From positions 43,876 through 107,875 of the forward strand of contig CAYLLT010000004.1 in NCBI GenBank assembly GCA_964384465.1: a DNA stretch of 64,000 nt, given 5' to 3'. Within the stretch, counting starts at the first letter, position 1. The number at the start of each line of letters is the position of its first letter. The position numbers and the translations under genes are program-made. The notes below the pieces were generated by a model. That model was given only the letters and a program-made list of their open reading frames with translations, made no database searches and was not told where the DNA came from. This stretch comes from CAYLLT01 sp964384465 (lineage in GTDB: Bacteria > Planctomycetota > Phycisphaerae > UBA1845 > PWPN01). Positions 1-7,788 of this stretch are shown one piece after another.

Positions 1-254
1 TAGAAATAACCGCTGCGATTGCACGTCGCTGCTTCCGGCCCGCGGCTGGTGAGCTGGCACACCGCCGTCTGGTAGGCGTCGAGCACGTCCTGCTCCGAGC
101 CGAGCATCCGCCATAGCAGCGTCACCACGGCGATGCCGTTCTGCCGCAGCAACGTCAGAATCCACCGCTGGTCGTCGGCCACGTCGGCGGACTGTAGCGC
201 AGCCAGCAGCGAGCGAAGCTCCAACGGAAGGGCGATGGCTTTGCCGTCGGACAT
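1..254 (-). CDS. RNA polymerase sigma factor, ECF/sigma-70-like, N-terminal part (cut by window edge)
   Basis: The reverse strand opens at an ATG (254-252) and stays open to the window edge, giving 84 codons. The protein starts MSDGKAIALPLELRSLLAAL and contains a segment around LLWRMLGSEQDVLDAYQTAV that matches the helix of sigma-70 region 2, where core RNA polymerase binds. The end, around CNRSGYF, fits the start of the DNA-melting part of region 2. A GGAGAA ribosome site lies about 8 bases before the ATG. Region 4 lies outside the window, so the subfamily cannot be given. It would direct RNA polymerase to a particular promoter set. The family call is inferred from motif resemblance. Confidence 0.6.
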   Translation of the reverse strand, partial: MSDGKAIALPLELRSLLAALQSADVADDQRWILTLLRQNGIAVVTLLWRMLGSEQDVLDAYQTAVCQLTSRGPEAATCNRSGYF

Positions 255-431
255 GTATCGGTTCTCCGTATATATTATGACGCAGAACACGGCGAGATGT
301 ATACGTCCGCCACGGGAATTTGCGAAAACCCGATATTCCGCCCCAATTCGACCCTAACACCGCCCCGGTGTGTTCTTCTATATTTGGTGAACAGGGAATC
401 CCGCCATTCGCGTCTTTAACGAGGAATCAAC

Positions 432-1625
432 ATGACCGCTGCGCGACAGAGGCTCGATGACGGCGTCGTTCGGCTGGTGGACGGGCTGCTGGCCCGGGCG
501 ATCGCGCGGCGGGCGAGCGACCTGCACTTTGAGCCGCACGAGAGCGGAATGCGCGTGCGGTATCGGCTGGACGGGTTGCTCCACGATGTGGACCAGTTGC
601 CGGCGGCGCTGGCCGAGAACGTGGTCGCCCGGCTCAAGGTGATGGCCGGGCTGCTCACGTATCGCGTGGATGTGCCGCAGGAGGGGGCGTTTGCCGCCAA
701 TGGTCAGCGGACCGATGAGACGGTGCCGATCGACATCCGCGTGGCGACGTTTCCGACCGTTCGCGGCGAGCGGGCGGCGGTGCGGCTGCTGTATCAGGTC
801 GGGCAGGTGAGCGGGTTGGACGAATTGGGGCTGGCGAGCGGGATGGTGGCGCAGCTCCGCTCAGCGGCCGAGCGGCCGCATGGGCTGATCCTGGTGAGCG
901 GGCCGGCCGGCAGCGGGAAAAGTACGACGCTATACGCGCTCGCCCGACACATTCTCGCGACGACGCCCGGCCGCAGCGTGGTCAGCCTGGAAGACCCCGT
1001 CGAGCAGCGGGCAGCGGGCATGACGCAAATTCAGATTTCGCCGTACGGGGAGTTGGATTACGTGCGGGCGATGCGCTCGCTCCTGCGGCAGGACGTGCAG
1101 GTGCTGCTGGTGGGCGAGATTCGCGACGCGGAAACGGCGCACGTGGTGGTCGAGGCGGCGCTGACCGGGCACCTGATCATGAGCACGTTGCACAGCGGCG
1201 ATCCGGCCGAGGCCATCGCGCGGCTGCTGGAGATGGGCATCGCGTCGTATCAGCTCGTGGGCGCGCTGACGCTGGTGTGCGCGCAGCGGCTGTTGCGGAC
1301 GGTGTGCCGCACGTGCGGAGGAGAAGTCGAAAGTCCAGGTAAGGTGGGTCATGACCCACCCTACAACTGCGAGACGTGCTCGGGGACCGGCTACCTTGGC
1401 CGGACGGCGTGCGGGCAGGTTGCGGTGATGAATGAAACGCTGCGGCAAGCCGTGCTGGCTCGCGCACCCGCCGGTGAACTTCGCGGAATCATCAACGACG
1501 CGGGGCCGGATTTGGTTGCGGATGCGAAACGGTTGCTCGCGGCGGGGAGAACTACGCTCGAAGAGATTCAACGGATATTAGGCAACGATATCGAGGACAC
1601 GCCCCGGAGGGGCGGACGACAATAG
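432..1625 (+). CDS. gspE: Type II secretion / type IV pilus assembly ATPase (GspE/PilB family), short form
   Basis: Cytoplasmic hexameric ATPase that powers pseudopilus or pilus assembly. The 397 residues contain the N2-like segment (RASDLHFEPHESG near 27-39), Walker A GPAGSGKST (157-165), Asp-box EDPVE (187-191), Walker B with LLVGEIRDAE (225-234) and the His box TGHLIMSTLHS (245-255). A four-cysteine zinc site (Cys292, 295, 313, 316) is present. The N1/MshEN domain of full-length GspE is missing, so the protein starts directly at N2. The ATG follows GAGG by 7 bases. It is the first gene of an operon with two gspF-type genes and three pseudopilin-like genes. Oddity: an 18-bp perfect palindrome is inserted in frame in the zinc loop. 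GspE and PilB cannot be separated here; a generic assembly ATPase is safest. Confidence 0.9.
   Translation: MTAARQRLDDGVVRLVDGLLARAIARRASDLHFEPHESGMRVRYRLDGLLHDVDQLPAALAENVVARLKVMAGLLTYRVDVPQEGAFAANGQRTDETVPIDIRVATFPTVRGERAAVRLLYQVGQVSGLDELGLASGMVAQLRSAAERPHGLILVSGPAGSGKSTTLYALARHILATTPGRSVVSLEDPVEQRAAGMTQIQISPYGELDYVRAMRSLLRQDVQVLLVGEIRDAETAHVVVEAALTGHLIMSTLHSGDPAEAIARLLEMGIASYQLVGALTLVCAQRLLRTVCRTCGGEVESPGKVGHDPPYNCETCSGTGYLGRTACGQVAVMNETLRQAVLARAPAGELRGIINDAGPDLVADAKRLLAAGRTTLEEIQRILGNDIEDTPRRGGRQ
1343..1360. repeat. 18-bp perfect palindrome inside the GspE zinc-loop coding sequence
   Basis: The bases GGTGGGTCATGACCCACC read the same on both strands. They encode the residues around VGHDPP, between the two cysteine pairs of GspE. 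The reading frame is kept. It looks like a REP-type element tolerated in a surface loop. This is inference from sequence shape. Confidence 0.7.
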
Positions 1626-1825
1626 CCCAGCGATTTATCGCTGGGAATCCTGGTCGAGAAGAAACACAGTCCCGTAGGGACGATTGAATTCGGTGAGGAA
1701 CGCGATCGAGGAAATGATAGATTCAAATAAGGCGTTTTCATTCGTCCCTACGGGACTTCTACCTTCTCGACCGAGGTACCCCAGCGATAAATCGCTGGGG
1801 TATTACCAAACGTCCCTACGGGACG
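1626..1825. repeat. Compound palindromic repeat (BIME-like) between gspE and gspF
   Basis: The element begins on the base after the gspE stop. The palindrome CCCAGCGATTTATCGCTGGG (1626-1645) recurs inverted at 1779-1800. Between them, GGTCGAGAAG and CTTCTCGACC are inverted, and GTCCCGTAGGGACG (about 1669-1682) pairs with CGTCCCTACGGGAC (1743-1756). A third CGTCCCTACGGGACG hairpin lies at 1811-1825. The outer arms are about 65 bp and imperfect. It fills the 258-bp gap inside the secretion operon and could act as a transcript-processing or attenuation structure. Confidence 0.85.
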
Positions 1826-1883
1826 AAACACTCTTTTTGCTGCGCTTGCGCGTTCGCGCATCTCCTTCTTTGGGAGGATATCG

Positions 1884-3098
1884 ATGCCGTGGTTTGAATA
1901 TGAAGGTCTGACGCAGGGCGGGACGGCGATCGCCGGGCGGATCGAAGCTTCGTCCGCGGAGCAGGCGCGCGAGGACCTGCTGCGGATGCAGATCGACATC
2001 CGCGAGCTTTCGCAGGCGGGGCCGCCGGCGCGGCGAACCGCGGGACTACGCGAAGACGATCTCATCTTCTTCAACGAGCAGCTCGCTTCGCTCGCTGAAG
2101 CGGGGATAGCGCTCGACGAGGGACTGGCCCAACTGGCCCGCGACATCAGTTCGCCGCGCCTGCGGCGGTGGATCGAGGGGCTGGTCGAGGATCTTCGCCG
2201 CGGCGTGCCCATCGATCAGGCTATCGCCTCGCGCGAGGCGGGCCTGCCGGTGCTCTACAGCCGCGTGATCCGGGCGGGGATTCAGTCGGGCGAGCTGCCG
2301 GCCACGCTGCTGAATTTGAATCAGCATCTGCGGATCACCGGCAACACGCGGCGGATGCTGTGGGAGCTGGCCAGCTATCCGCTGCTGGTCGGGCTGCTGG
2401 CGCTCACCGTCGTTTCGATCTTACTCATCTACGTCATTCCTCAATTCAAAGACATGTATGCGGATTTCGGCACCATGCTGCCGATGTCGACACAATTCCT
2501 GCTGGATGTGGCCGACTGGTTCACTCACGGCCGTCCGCCGGGATGGGTGATCGTCTGGTCGCTGCCTGTCGTAGTGGCTGTGATCTGGCATCTGCTCCGG
2601 TATTCTCGCGGCGGGGCCGCATTCCGGGAAAAGCTTGTGTTCATCATTCCGGTGGTGGGGCATATCCATCGAGCGTCGCTGATCGCGCGGTTCCTGCGTT
2701 CGGTGGCCACAGCGGTGGACACGGGCATTCCGCTCCCGCAGGCCATGCGGCTGAGCGCGGACGCCACCGGCAGCGGATTGCTGAGCCGCGATGCGGAGAT
2801 GCTCGCCTCGGAAGTGGAGCGCGGGCACTCGATTTTTGTCGCGAATCAATCGGCGCGGGTGATCCCGTCGCTGTTCGGCTTCTGCGTGCAGGTGGCCACC
2901 GGACGGGAGGCGCTGCCGTCGGCCATCGCGAAGCTGTCCGGCTCATACGAGAACCGGGCGCTGCACAATCAGGCCATGCTGCGCGTGCTGCTGTTCCCGG
3001 GGCTGATTCTGCTGCTCGGGGGCGTGCTGGGATTTGTGATTGTCAGCCTGTTTCTACCGCTGGTGTATCTGATTAACGCGGTCAGCGGTGGCGGCTGA
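1884..3098 (+). CDS. gspF: Type II secretion inner-membrane platform protein (GspF/PilC family)
   Basis: Polytopic membrane protein that contacts the GspE ATPase and drives pseudopilin insertion. The 404 residues have the family's N-terminal cytoplasmic motif (MPWFEYEGLTQGGTAIAGRI), then two T2SSF repeats of about 120 residues, each with helix bundles and ending in membrane segments (about 167-189, 213-235 and 374-398). The conserved sequence VIPQFKDMYADFG follows the first membrane segment. The length is normal for GspF. The ATG is preceded by GGGAGG at 6 bases. It follows gspE after a 258-bp repeat-filled gap and precedes a second, longer paralogue by 21 bp. Confidence 0.9.
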   Translation: MPWFEYEGLTQGGTAIAGRIEASSAEQAREDLLRMQIDIRELSQAGPPARRTAGLREDDLIFFNEQLASLAEAGIALDEGLAQLARDISSPRLRRWIEGLVEDLRRGVPIDQAIASREAGLPVLYSRVIRAGIQSGELPATLLNLNQHLRITGNTRRMLWELASYPLLVGLLALTVVSILLIYVIPQFKDMYADFGTMLPMSTQFLLDVADWFTHGRPPGWVIVWSLPVVVAVIWHLLRYSRGGAAFREKLVFIIPVVGHIHRASLIARFLRSVATAVDTGIPLPQAMRLSADATGSGLLSRDAEMLASEVERGHSIFVANQSARVIPSLFGFCVQVATGREALPSAIAKLSGSYENRALHNQAMLRVLLFPGLILLLGGVLGFVIVSLFLPLVYLINAVSGGG

Positions 3099-3119
3099 AA
3101 TCCTGATCGGACCGTTGAA

Positions 3120-4586
3120 ATGAAAACACCTGGACCATTGCGGACGCTTCTGCTGGGAATCGCGCTGATCCTGGCGATCGCGGGCGTGACTGCCTGGATG
3201 ACGGTGGTGTATCCCGCCGTCGGGATCGCTTTCGGCGGGTCAGCCATCGCCCTGGGACTCGTCTATCTCACCGCCCGGTTCATCTCGCGGCGGCCTCGGG
3301 ATTCGTTTCCGCCGCCGATCGCACGCCAGAAAGGCTGGTTCGATCTCACGCCAACGACATCTCTGCTTCTGATCGGAACCATTTTGATGTGCGCGGCCGT
3401 CGTCCTCGCACTGACGGAAAGTTCTCAGGATGTTGTCGTCGCATTAGTAACCGTGAGCGGGATTCTGATCGGAGTCGGGCTTCTGTGGGCGATTTTCAGC
3501 CTGGCAATGACCTGGCTGCGACGACGGACTGCAAGTCGAATCGTGATCGGGCAAATCTCGACCGTTGTCCGGCAGAACCTGCCGCTGGCGACCGGGTTGG
3601 CGCTGGCGGCCGAATCGGAGCGCGGGGCGGCGCGGACGAACCTTCGCCGAATATCGCGCTTCATGGCCCAGGGGTTTTCATTGTCGGAGGCGATACGCTA
3701 TGGGTTCCCCGACTGCCCGTCGCTGCCGCTGAGTCTGATCATCGCCGGAGAGCGCGCCGGCCAGCTTCCGGCGGCGCTCGAACAGGCCGAACAACACCTG
3801 ATCGATCGTGCTCAACGCCACGATCGCATCGATATTTCGGTGTGGCCGTATCTGATGATCATCATGCTATTCATGTCACTGATTGTCGCCGGGATCATGG
3901 TCACCGTCATTCCCAAGTTCAAAGAAATCTTCAAGGACTTCGGCGTGGAGATGCCCGCAATGACGCTCCGAGTTATCGCGGTTTGTGCGTTTCTGGCCGA
4001 GTCGGGCTTGCTGGCCATACTGAGCATCTTCATCCTGCTCGCGCTTCCGATCGGGCTCTATCTGAACATTCGACAGCGGCGTATTCCGCAACCGGCGTGG
4101 ACTTCGCGGGCGGCCGACTGGATCCGATGGCATGTTCCCGGATGGCGCACGATGGAATTCGGCTCCAGCATGGCGGCGATGTTGCGGACGATGCGTCTTG
4201 GCGTTCGGGCGGGGATGGATATTGAGCCGGCGGCGCGGCTGGCGGCGGATATCGACGTCAACTCTCAACTCCGGCCGCGAATTTCGCGGTTCGCCGATCT
4301 GCTGGCGTCAGGGACCAACATTCGAGCGGCGGTGCGGCAGGCGGGCCTCGGCGAAGTGACGGCGGTGGCGCTGGCCGGCGGACAGCGGTCCGGCAATCTC
4401 GACGCCGGATTACGCTTCGCCGCGGACTATCACGACGCGCTGGTCAATCGATTCTGGATCGTTCTGCGCAACCTGGCCTGGCCGCTGTGCACGCTGGGGA
4501 TGGGCCTTCTGGTGGGAGCGGTGGTGTTCGCGCTGTTTCAGCCGCTGGTTGTACTGATCAATTCGGTTGCGGGTGGGCAGAGATGA
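3120..4586 (+). CDS. Second GspF-like platform protein with an N-terminal membrane extension
   Basis: The 488 residues carry the two T2SSF domains (roughly 140-260 and 345-485) plus about 130 extra N-terminal residues holding four predicted membrane helices. The signature VIPKFKEIFKDFG after the first conserved membrane span matches VIPQFKDMYADFG of the upstream paralogue, so the two are related. Having two platform proteins in one operon is unusual; they may form a heteromeric platform, which is inference. The stop overlaps the start of the next gene (ATGA at 4583-4586), indicating translational coupling. Confidence 0.82.
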   Translation: MKTPGPLRTLLLGIALILAIAGVTAWMTVVYPAVGIAFGGSAIALGLVYLTARFISRRPRDSFPPPIARQKGWFDLTPTTSLLLIGTILMCAAVVLALTESSQDVVVALVTVSGILIGVGLLWAIFSLAMTWLRRRTASRIVIGQISTVVRQNLPLATGLALAAESERGAARTNLRRISRFMAQGFSLSEAIRYGFPDCPSLPLSLIIAGERAGQLPAALEQAEQHLIDRAQRHDRIDISVWPYLMIIMLFMSLIVAGIMVTVIPKFKEIFKDFGVEMPAMTLRVIAVCAFLAESGLLAILSIFILLALPIGLYLNIRQRRIPQPAWTSRAADWIRWHVPGWRTMEFGSSMAAMLRTMRLGVRAGMDIEPAARLAADIDVNSQLRPRISRFADLLASGTNIRAAVRQAGLGEVTAVALAGGQRSGNLDAGLRFAADYHDALVNRFWIVLRNLAWPLCTLGMGLLVGAVVFALFQPLVVLINSVAGGQR

Positions 4587-4969
4587 AAAACCGGAAAATG
4601 AATCCAGCCCGCCGGGCGATGATCACCACGGAGATTATCATCGGCATCTTTCTGATGATGGTCCTTTCGGTGCTGGCGGCGGATACGATTTTCGATTACC
4701 GCGACAGCAGCGATGCGTACTTCTGGCGCCGAGCGGCGGGTTGGGCCGCCGATGCGCAACTCCAGCGGTATCAGGCCGGGGCGGCGATCGATTCGCCGCC
4801 GCCGGGACTCATCCCCGAGGAGATCACGCTGAAGACTAGCCGCCAGCCCGGCGAGGGGCAGTGGAAAGGATTCAGCCGCGTGACCGTCACAGCGACGGTT
4901 ATTCAGCCGACAGGCAAGTTGGTGCGCGAACAGATCAGCGGCTATGTGCGCGCGGAGGGCGGATCATGA
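4583..4969 (+). CDS. Prepilin-like (pseudopilin) protein
   Basis: This 128-residue protein begins MKNRKMNPARRAMITTEIII, followed by a hydrophobic helix (about residues 14-33). The pattern is a type III prepilin signal: basic leader, cleavage before Met with Ala at -1 where Gly is usual, and Glu at +5 of the mature protein. The rest is a short globular domain with no family I recognise. The ATG is placed by the ATGA overlap with the upstream gspF-like gene; an earlier start at 4487 would be wholly inside that gene. It is probably a major or minor pseudopilin (GspG/H/I position in the operon). Confidence 0.75.
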   Translation: MKNRKMNPARRAMITTEIIIGIFLMMVLSVLAADTIFDYRDSSDAYFWRRAAGWAADAQLQRYQAGAAIDSPPPGLIPEEITLKTSRQPGEGQWKGFSRVTVTATVIQPTGKLVREQISGYVRAEGGS

Positions 4970-5457
4970 GGCGTTATCAACGGCGAGCGATCTACCTCAT
5001 GCATGTCGTTTCCTTGCTGCCGCTCATCGCCGCCACCATGACGGTGGGATTTCAAATCTGCAACGGGATCGAACGATTTCAACGGCGCATGAACCGGCAA
5101 ATGATCGACCAGACACGCATGAACGATCTGGCCCGGCGGATTCAACTCGATGCGCAGGCCGCCGAGACCGCGAGCGCTGGGCCGACGGAAACCGGTGCCA
5201 CGCTGCGTTTTCCGGGTGTTATTTACGAAGCGACAGAGCATCGTGTGGTGCGTACGGAACGAGCTGCCGGCCGGCCGGACGTTTCGTATACGTGGCCGTT
5301 CGATGAGATGGACGTGCGATTTACGATCGAGAGTACTGCCGGCAAGCCGCGTCTGGTATGGATGACGTTCGCGGCACAATGGCCCGCAGAACGCGGTCCG
5401 CCGCTCGAACGTCGCTGCTGCGTGGCCGCGAAGCTCGGCCGAGGGGGTGCAGGGTGA
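4966..5457 (+). CDS. Minor pseudopilin-like membrane protein
   Basis: A 163-residue protein that starts MRRYQRRAIYLMHVVSLLPL with one N-terminal membrane helix (about 9-30), and whose extracytoplasmic part contains a GspJ-like YTWPFDEMDVRFTIE stretch near 115-129. No clear Gly-X4-Glu signal is visible, so prepilin processing is uncertain. It overlaps the preceding gene by 4 bases (ATGA) and the next by GTGA. By gene order it occupies the GspJ position. GspJ is a guess from position and size. Confidence 0.6.
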   Translation: MRRYQRRAIYLMHVVSLLPLIAATMTVGFQICNGIERFQRRMNRQMIDQTRMNDLARRIQLDAQAAETASAGPTETGATLRFPGVIYEATEHRVVRTERAAGRPDVSYTWPFDEMDVRFTIESTAGKPRLVWMTFAAQWPAERGPPLERRCCVAAKLGRGGAG

Positions 5458-5843
5458 GACACGCAACGCAACGCCGGGGGATTATTCTCGTCATGGTGGT
5501 TGTCGTGATGGCGCTGCTGGGCGGACTTATCGCGCTGCTGGCCGCCAATTTGAGCCAGAATTTTCGCCAGAGCCGTATGGACCGCGTGCGGCTGGTCTGC
5601 CGGGCCATTACCGAAAGCGCGGCCGGCTACGCGCGTGCTCAAGCGTCCGCGTGGTCCAGCGCACCGCCGCGGGACGCCATCGAACTCGACGTGAAGCAGA
5701 TACTGCCTCCGCGGATGAATGGGACCGCGACGCTCAGTTTCGTATCGGTGAACGATCGCAAAATCTGCCATGTCTCCGCAAGCGCGGAATCGGACGCCTA
5801 TGCGACAGCGCAGGAGCTCGACGTTCCAATGGGTAAGCCATGA
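5454..5843 (+). CDS. GspK-like minor pseudopilin (short)
   Basis: Starts with GTG overlapping the previous stop (GTGA, 5454-5457), giving 129 residues. The N-terminus RRGIILVMVVVVMALLGGL resembles GspK and related proteins, which have a processed Arg-Gly/hydrophobic leader and form the tip of the pseudopilus. It is much shorter than typical GspK (about 300 residues) and lacks the large alpha domain. Its own stop overlaps a further ATG at 5840, so another coupled gene once followed. Confidence 0.6.
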   Translation: MRHATQRRGIILVMVVVVMALLGGLIALLAANLSQNFRQSRMDRVRLVCRAITESAAGYARAQASAWSSAPPRDAIELDVKQILPPRMNGTATLSFVSVNDRKICHVSASAESDAYATAQELDVPMGKP

Positions 5844-5875
5844 CAAGCCGCCATCGCCGGATTCTTTCAGGATAG
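5840..5875 (+). pseudogene. 11-codon remnant of a further operon gene
   Basis: An ATG overlaps the stop of the GspK-like gene in the same ATGA arrangement used through the operon, but the frame (MTSRHRRILSG) closes after 11 codons. Five bases later the stop of a minus-strand glycosyltransferase begins. The outer-membrane secretin and GspL/PilM-type genes expected next are absent. This looks like a breakpoint that cut the secretion operon; it could also be chance. Confidence 0.4.
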
Positions 5876-5879
5876 AGGA

Positions 5880-6800
5880 TTATACCGGCTGCTGCTTCGC
5901 ACGCGCGGGCCACATCTGCCGGAGCATTTCGTAGTAAAATCCGGCGGCATTGGCGCCTTGTGACAACGCGATCAAGCCGGTGACCAGCGCGCTGCGCGAT
6001 CCACCCATGTGCCGGAACGGATACCGCAGCAGATCCAGATAGAACGACAGGGGTTCCACGCGAATGGGCTTTGCGTTTCGGCGGGCCCGCACGCCGTGAA
6101 AGTGGAAAGCCCCGCGCCCGTAGTTGAAATGCTGCCGCCAGAAGCTGTGGAGGTCGAGCATGTGCGCGTGATAGACGAGGGCCTCGGGAGCATAGATCAT
6201 GCGGTATCCGCGTTGCAGCCAGCGGTCGCAGAACTCGCGGTCCTCGGCGGCGGCACGGAGGTACTCGGCGTCGAATCCGCCCAATGTGCGGAAAGCCTCA
6301 GCATACACCGTCATGTTGTTGCTGGTGAAGAAGCGGGCGCCGCCGGGGCTGTTGTTGTAATAATCGTAGAGATAGGAGATGAGGAGTTGGCTGGCGGCGG
6401 CGTAGGCATTGCCCGTGAGCTGGTTCACCGTGCGCCCGCCGATGAGGCAGTTCGGTGCGCTGCGGATGCGGTCGGCCAGGCGGGTCAGCCAGTCGGGCGC
6501 GGGCGCGCAGTCGTCGTCGGTGAAAGCGAGCCACTCGCCGCGTGCGCGGCTGACGCCGGTGTTGCGCGCGGCAGCGGGGCCGCGACGCTGAGGCGACCGG
6601 ATGAACGTCACATCGAGACCGTCGCGACTCTCGGCGATCACGGCTTCCGGCGACTCCGCGCTGGCGTCATCGACGACAATCACTTCGAAGCGGTCGCGGG
6701 GATATTCCAGACGCGTCAATGCGCGGATACACTGCTTCAGCGGTCCGGGCCGGGCGTGCGTCGGGATGACGATCGAAAAGTAGGGGCGTCCGAAGCTCAT
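5880..6800 (-). CDS. Glycosyltransferase family 2
   Basis: This 306-residue protein opens with the GT-A fold signature FSIVIPTHARPGPLKQCI, a nucleotide-sugar binding segment VIVVDDASAES (about 39-49) and a DDD-like motif in WLAFTDDDCAP (about 90-100) that would hold the metal ion. It lacks strong membrane helices and so should act at the cytoplasmic face, adding a sugar to a lipid-linked glycan. It is the last gene of a seven-gene minus-strand glycan operon, 13 bp after the previous gene. Substrate cannot be read from sequence. Confidence 0.88.
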   Translation of the reverse strand: MSFGRPYFSIVIPTHARPGPLKQCIRALTRLEYPRDRFEVIVVDDASAESPEAVIAESRDGLDVTFIRSPQRRGPAAARNTGVSRARGEWLAFTDDDCAPAPDWLTRLADRIRSAPNCLIGGRTVNQLTGNAYAAASQLLISYLYDYYNNSPGGARFFTSNNMTVYAEAFRTLGGFDAEYLRAAAEDREFCDRWLQRGYRMIYAPEALVYHAHMLDLHSFWRQHFNYGRGAFHFHGVRARRNAKPIRVEPLSFYLDLLRYPFRHMGGSRSALVTGLIALSQGANAAGFYYEMLRQMWPARAKQQPV

Positions 6801-6813
6801 TGCGTTTTGCTCA

Positions 6814-7788
6814 TCAGGCGGTAGCGCATGCTTCGCGATCGGCCTGGCAGAGGTATCTTTCGCGATGAAATTCCATGTCGGTCAACTTTTCCATCGCTCG
6901 ACCCGATCCGGACAGGTAACCGAACAGCTCGCCGAAGCCGTCCGCCATCAGGAGCGCGATCAGCACCGGCAGAATGCGCGGCATCAATCGCTGCCGGCCG
7001 ATTCGCCGCAGGTCGCCCATCGCTCGGCGCAGGCGCACCCACGGGATGAGCGGAGACGCGGCAACGTAAAGCGCCCTGCGCAATATCGGCCAATTGCGCG
7101 CCCGGTTGGCGGCAAAAAGCCGTCCACCGTGGAAGCGGAGCGGCAGGGACGGCCAGAAACGCGAAAAATTCAGGTGCCGTGTTTTGGCGGCGGGTTCCAG
7201 ACGAAACTGGTAACCTCTTGCGTGTAATTCCCAATGCAATGCGCTTTCCGCCTCGAGGATGGCGCCCAGCCGCTGGCCATATTCCAAGAGAACCTCGCGT
7301 CGATAACAGCTATTGTGGCCGGGGATGTGGGTGTCAGTGCCCTCTGGCGCCGGATCGAGCCATGGACCGTATTCCGCCAGGAGGTTGGCCCAACTGGTGA
7401 GCGTCTTCGGGTTGGCGTTGAGGAAGACCGGCCCGATGCCGGCCGCGGGCCGGCGATGCGAGCGGATCAGGGCGTCGGCCCAGCCGGGCTCGGGGAAGCA
7501 ATGGTCCTCGACGAATGCAACGAGCGGGGCGCTGGCGGCGCGCACGCCTGCCGCGCGGGCCTCGGAAGTGGATGTGAGATTGCCGACCTCCACCACGCGG
7601 ATGGCCTGAAAGCCGTTGGACCCGGCGTTATTTCCGGAGATCGCTCCTTTCGAGGGCGCCACGATCACGATCTCCAACTGATTCGGCACGGACTGCTCGC
7701 GCAGGTGTTTCATCGTTCGCGCGATGGTTTCAAGCCGATCCGGCGTGATGAGCACGACCGACAGGTCGGGCGCGTCTTGCTGGGTCAT
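6814..7788 (-). CDS. Glycosyltransferase family 2-like protein
   Basis: Starting at ATG 7788 the 324-residue protein reads MTQQDAPDLSVVLITPDRLE, a typical GT2 beginning. A longer reading from 7917 adds 43 residues with no family resemblance, so the shorter start is preferred. The middle carries APLVAFVEDHCFPEPGWADAL, the usual GT2 metal/acceptor region with E-D-H in place of the common DDD. The C-terminal third contains amphipathic or membrane-associated helices. The gene's start lies inside the 3' end of the upstream GT4 gene (58-bp overlap). It probably extends the same glycan as its neighbours. Confidence 0.8.
   Translation of the reverse strand: MTQQDAPDLSVVLITPDRLETIARTMKHLREQSVPNQLEIVIVAPSKGAISGNNAGSNGFQAIRVVEVGNLTSTSEARAAGVRAASAPLVAFVEDHCFPEPGWADALIRSHRRPAAGIGPVFLNANPKTLTSWANLLAEYGPWLDPAPEGTDTHIPGHNSCYRREVLLEYGQRLGAILEAESALHWELHARGYQFRLEPAAKTRHLNFSRFWPSLPLRFHGGRLFAANRARNWPILRRALYVAASPLIPWVRLRRAMGDLRRIGRQRLMPRILPVLIALLMADGFGELFGYLSGSGRAMEKLTDMEFHRERYLCQADREACATA

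Noticed and set aside
2168..3076. 302-codon plus-strand frame inside gspF
   Set aside because: Alternate frame of a recognised GspF; composition is not protein-like.
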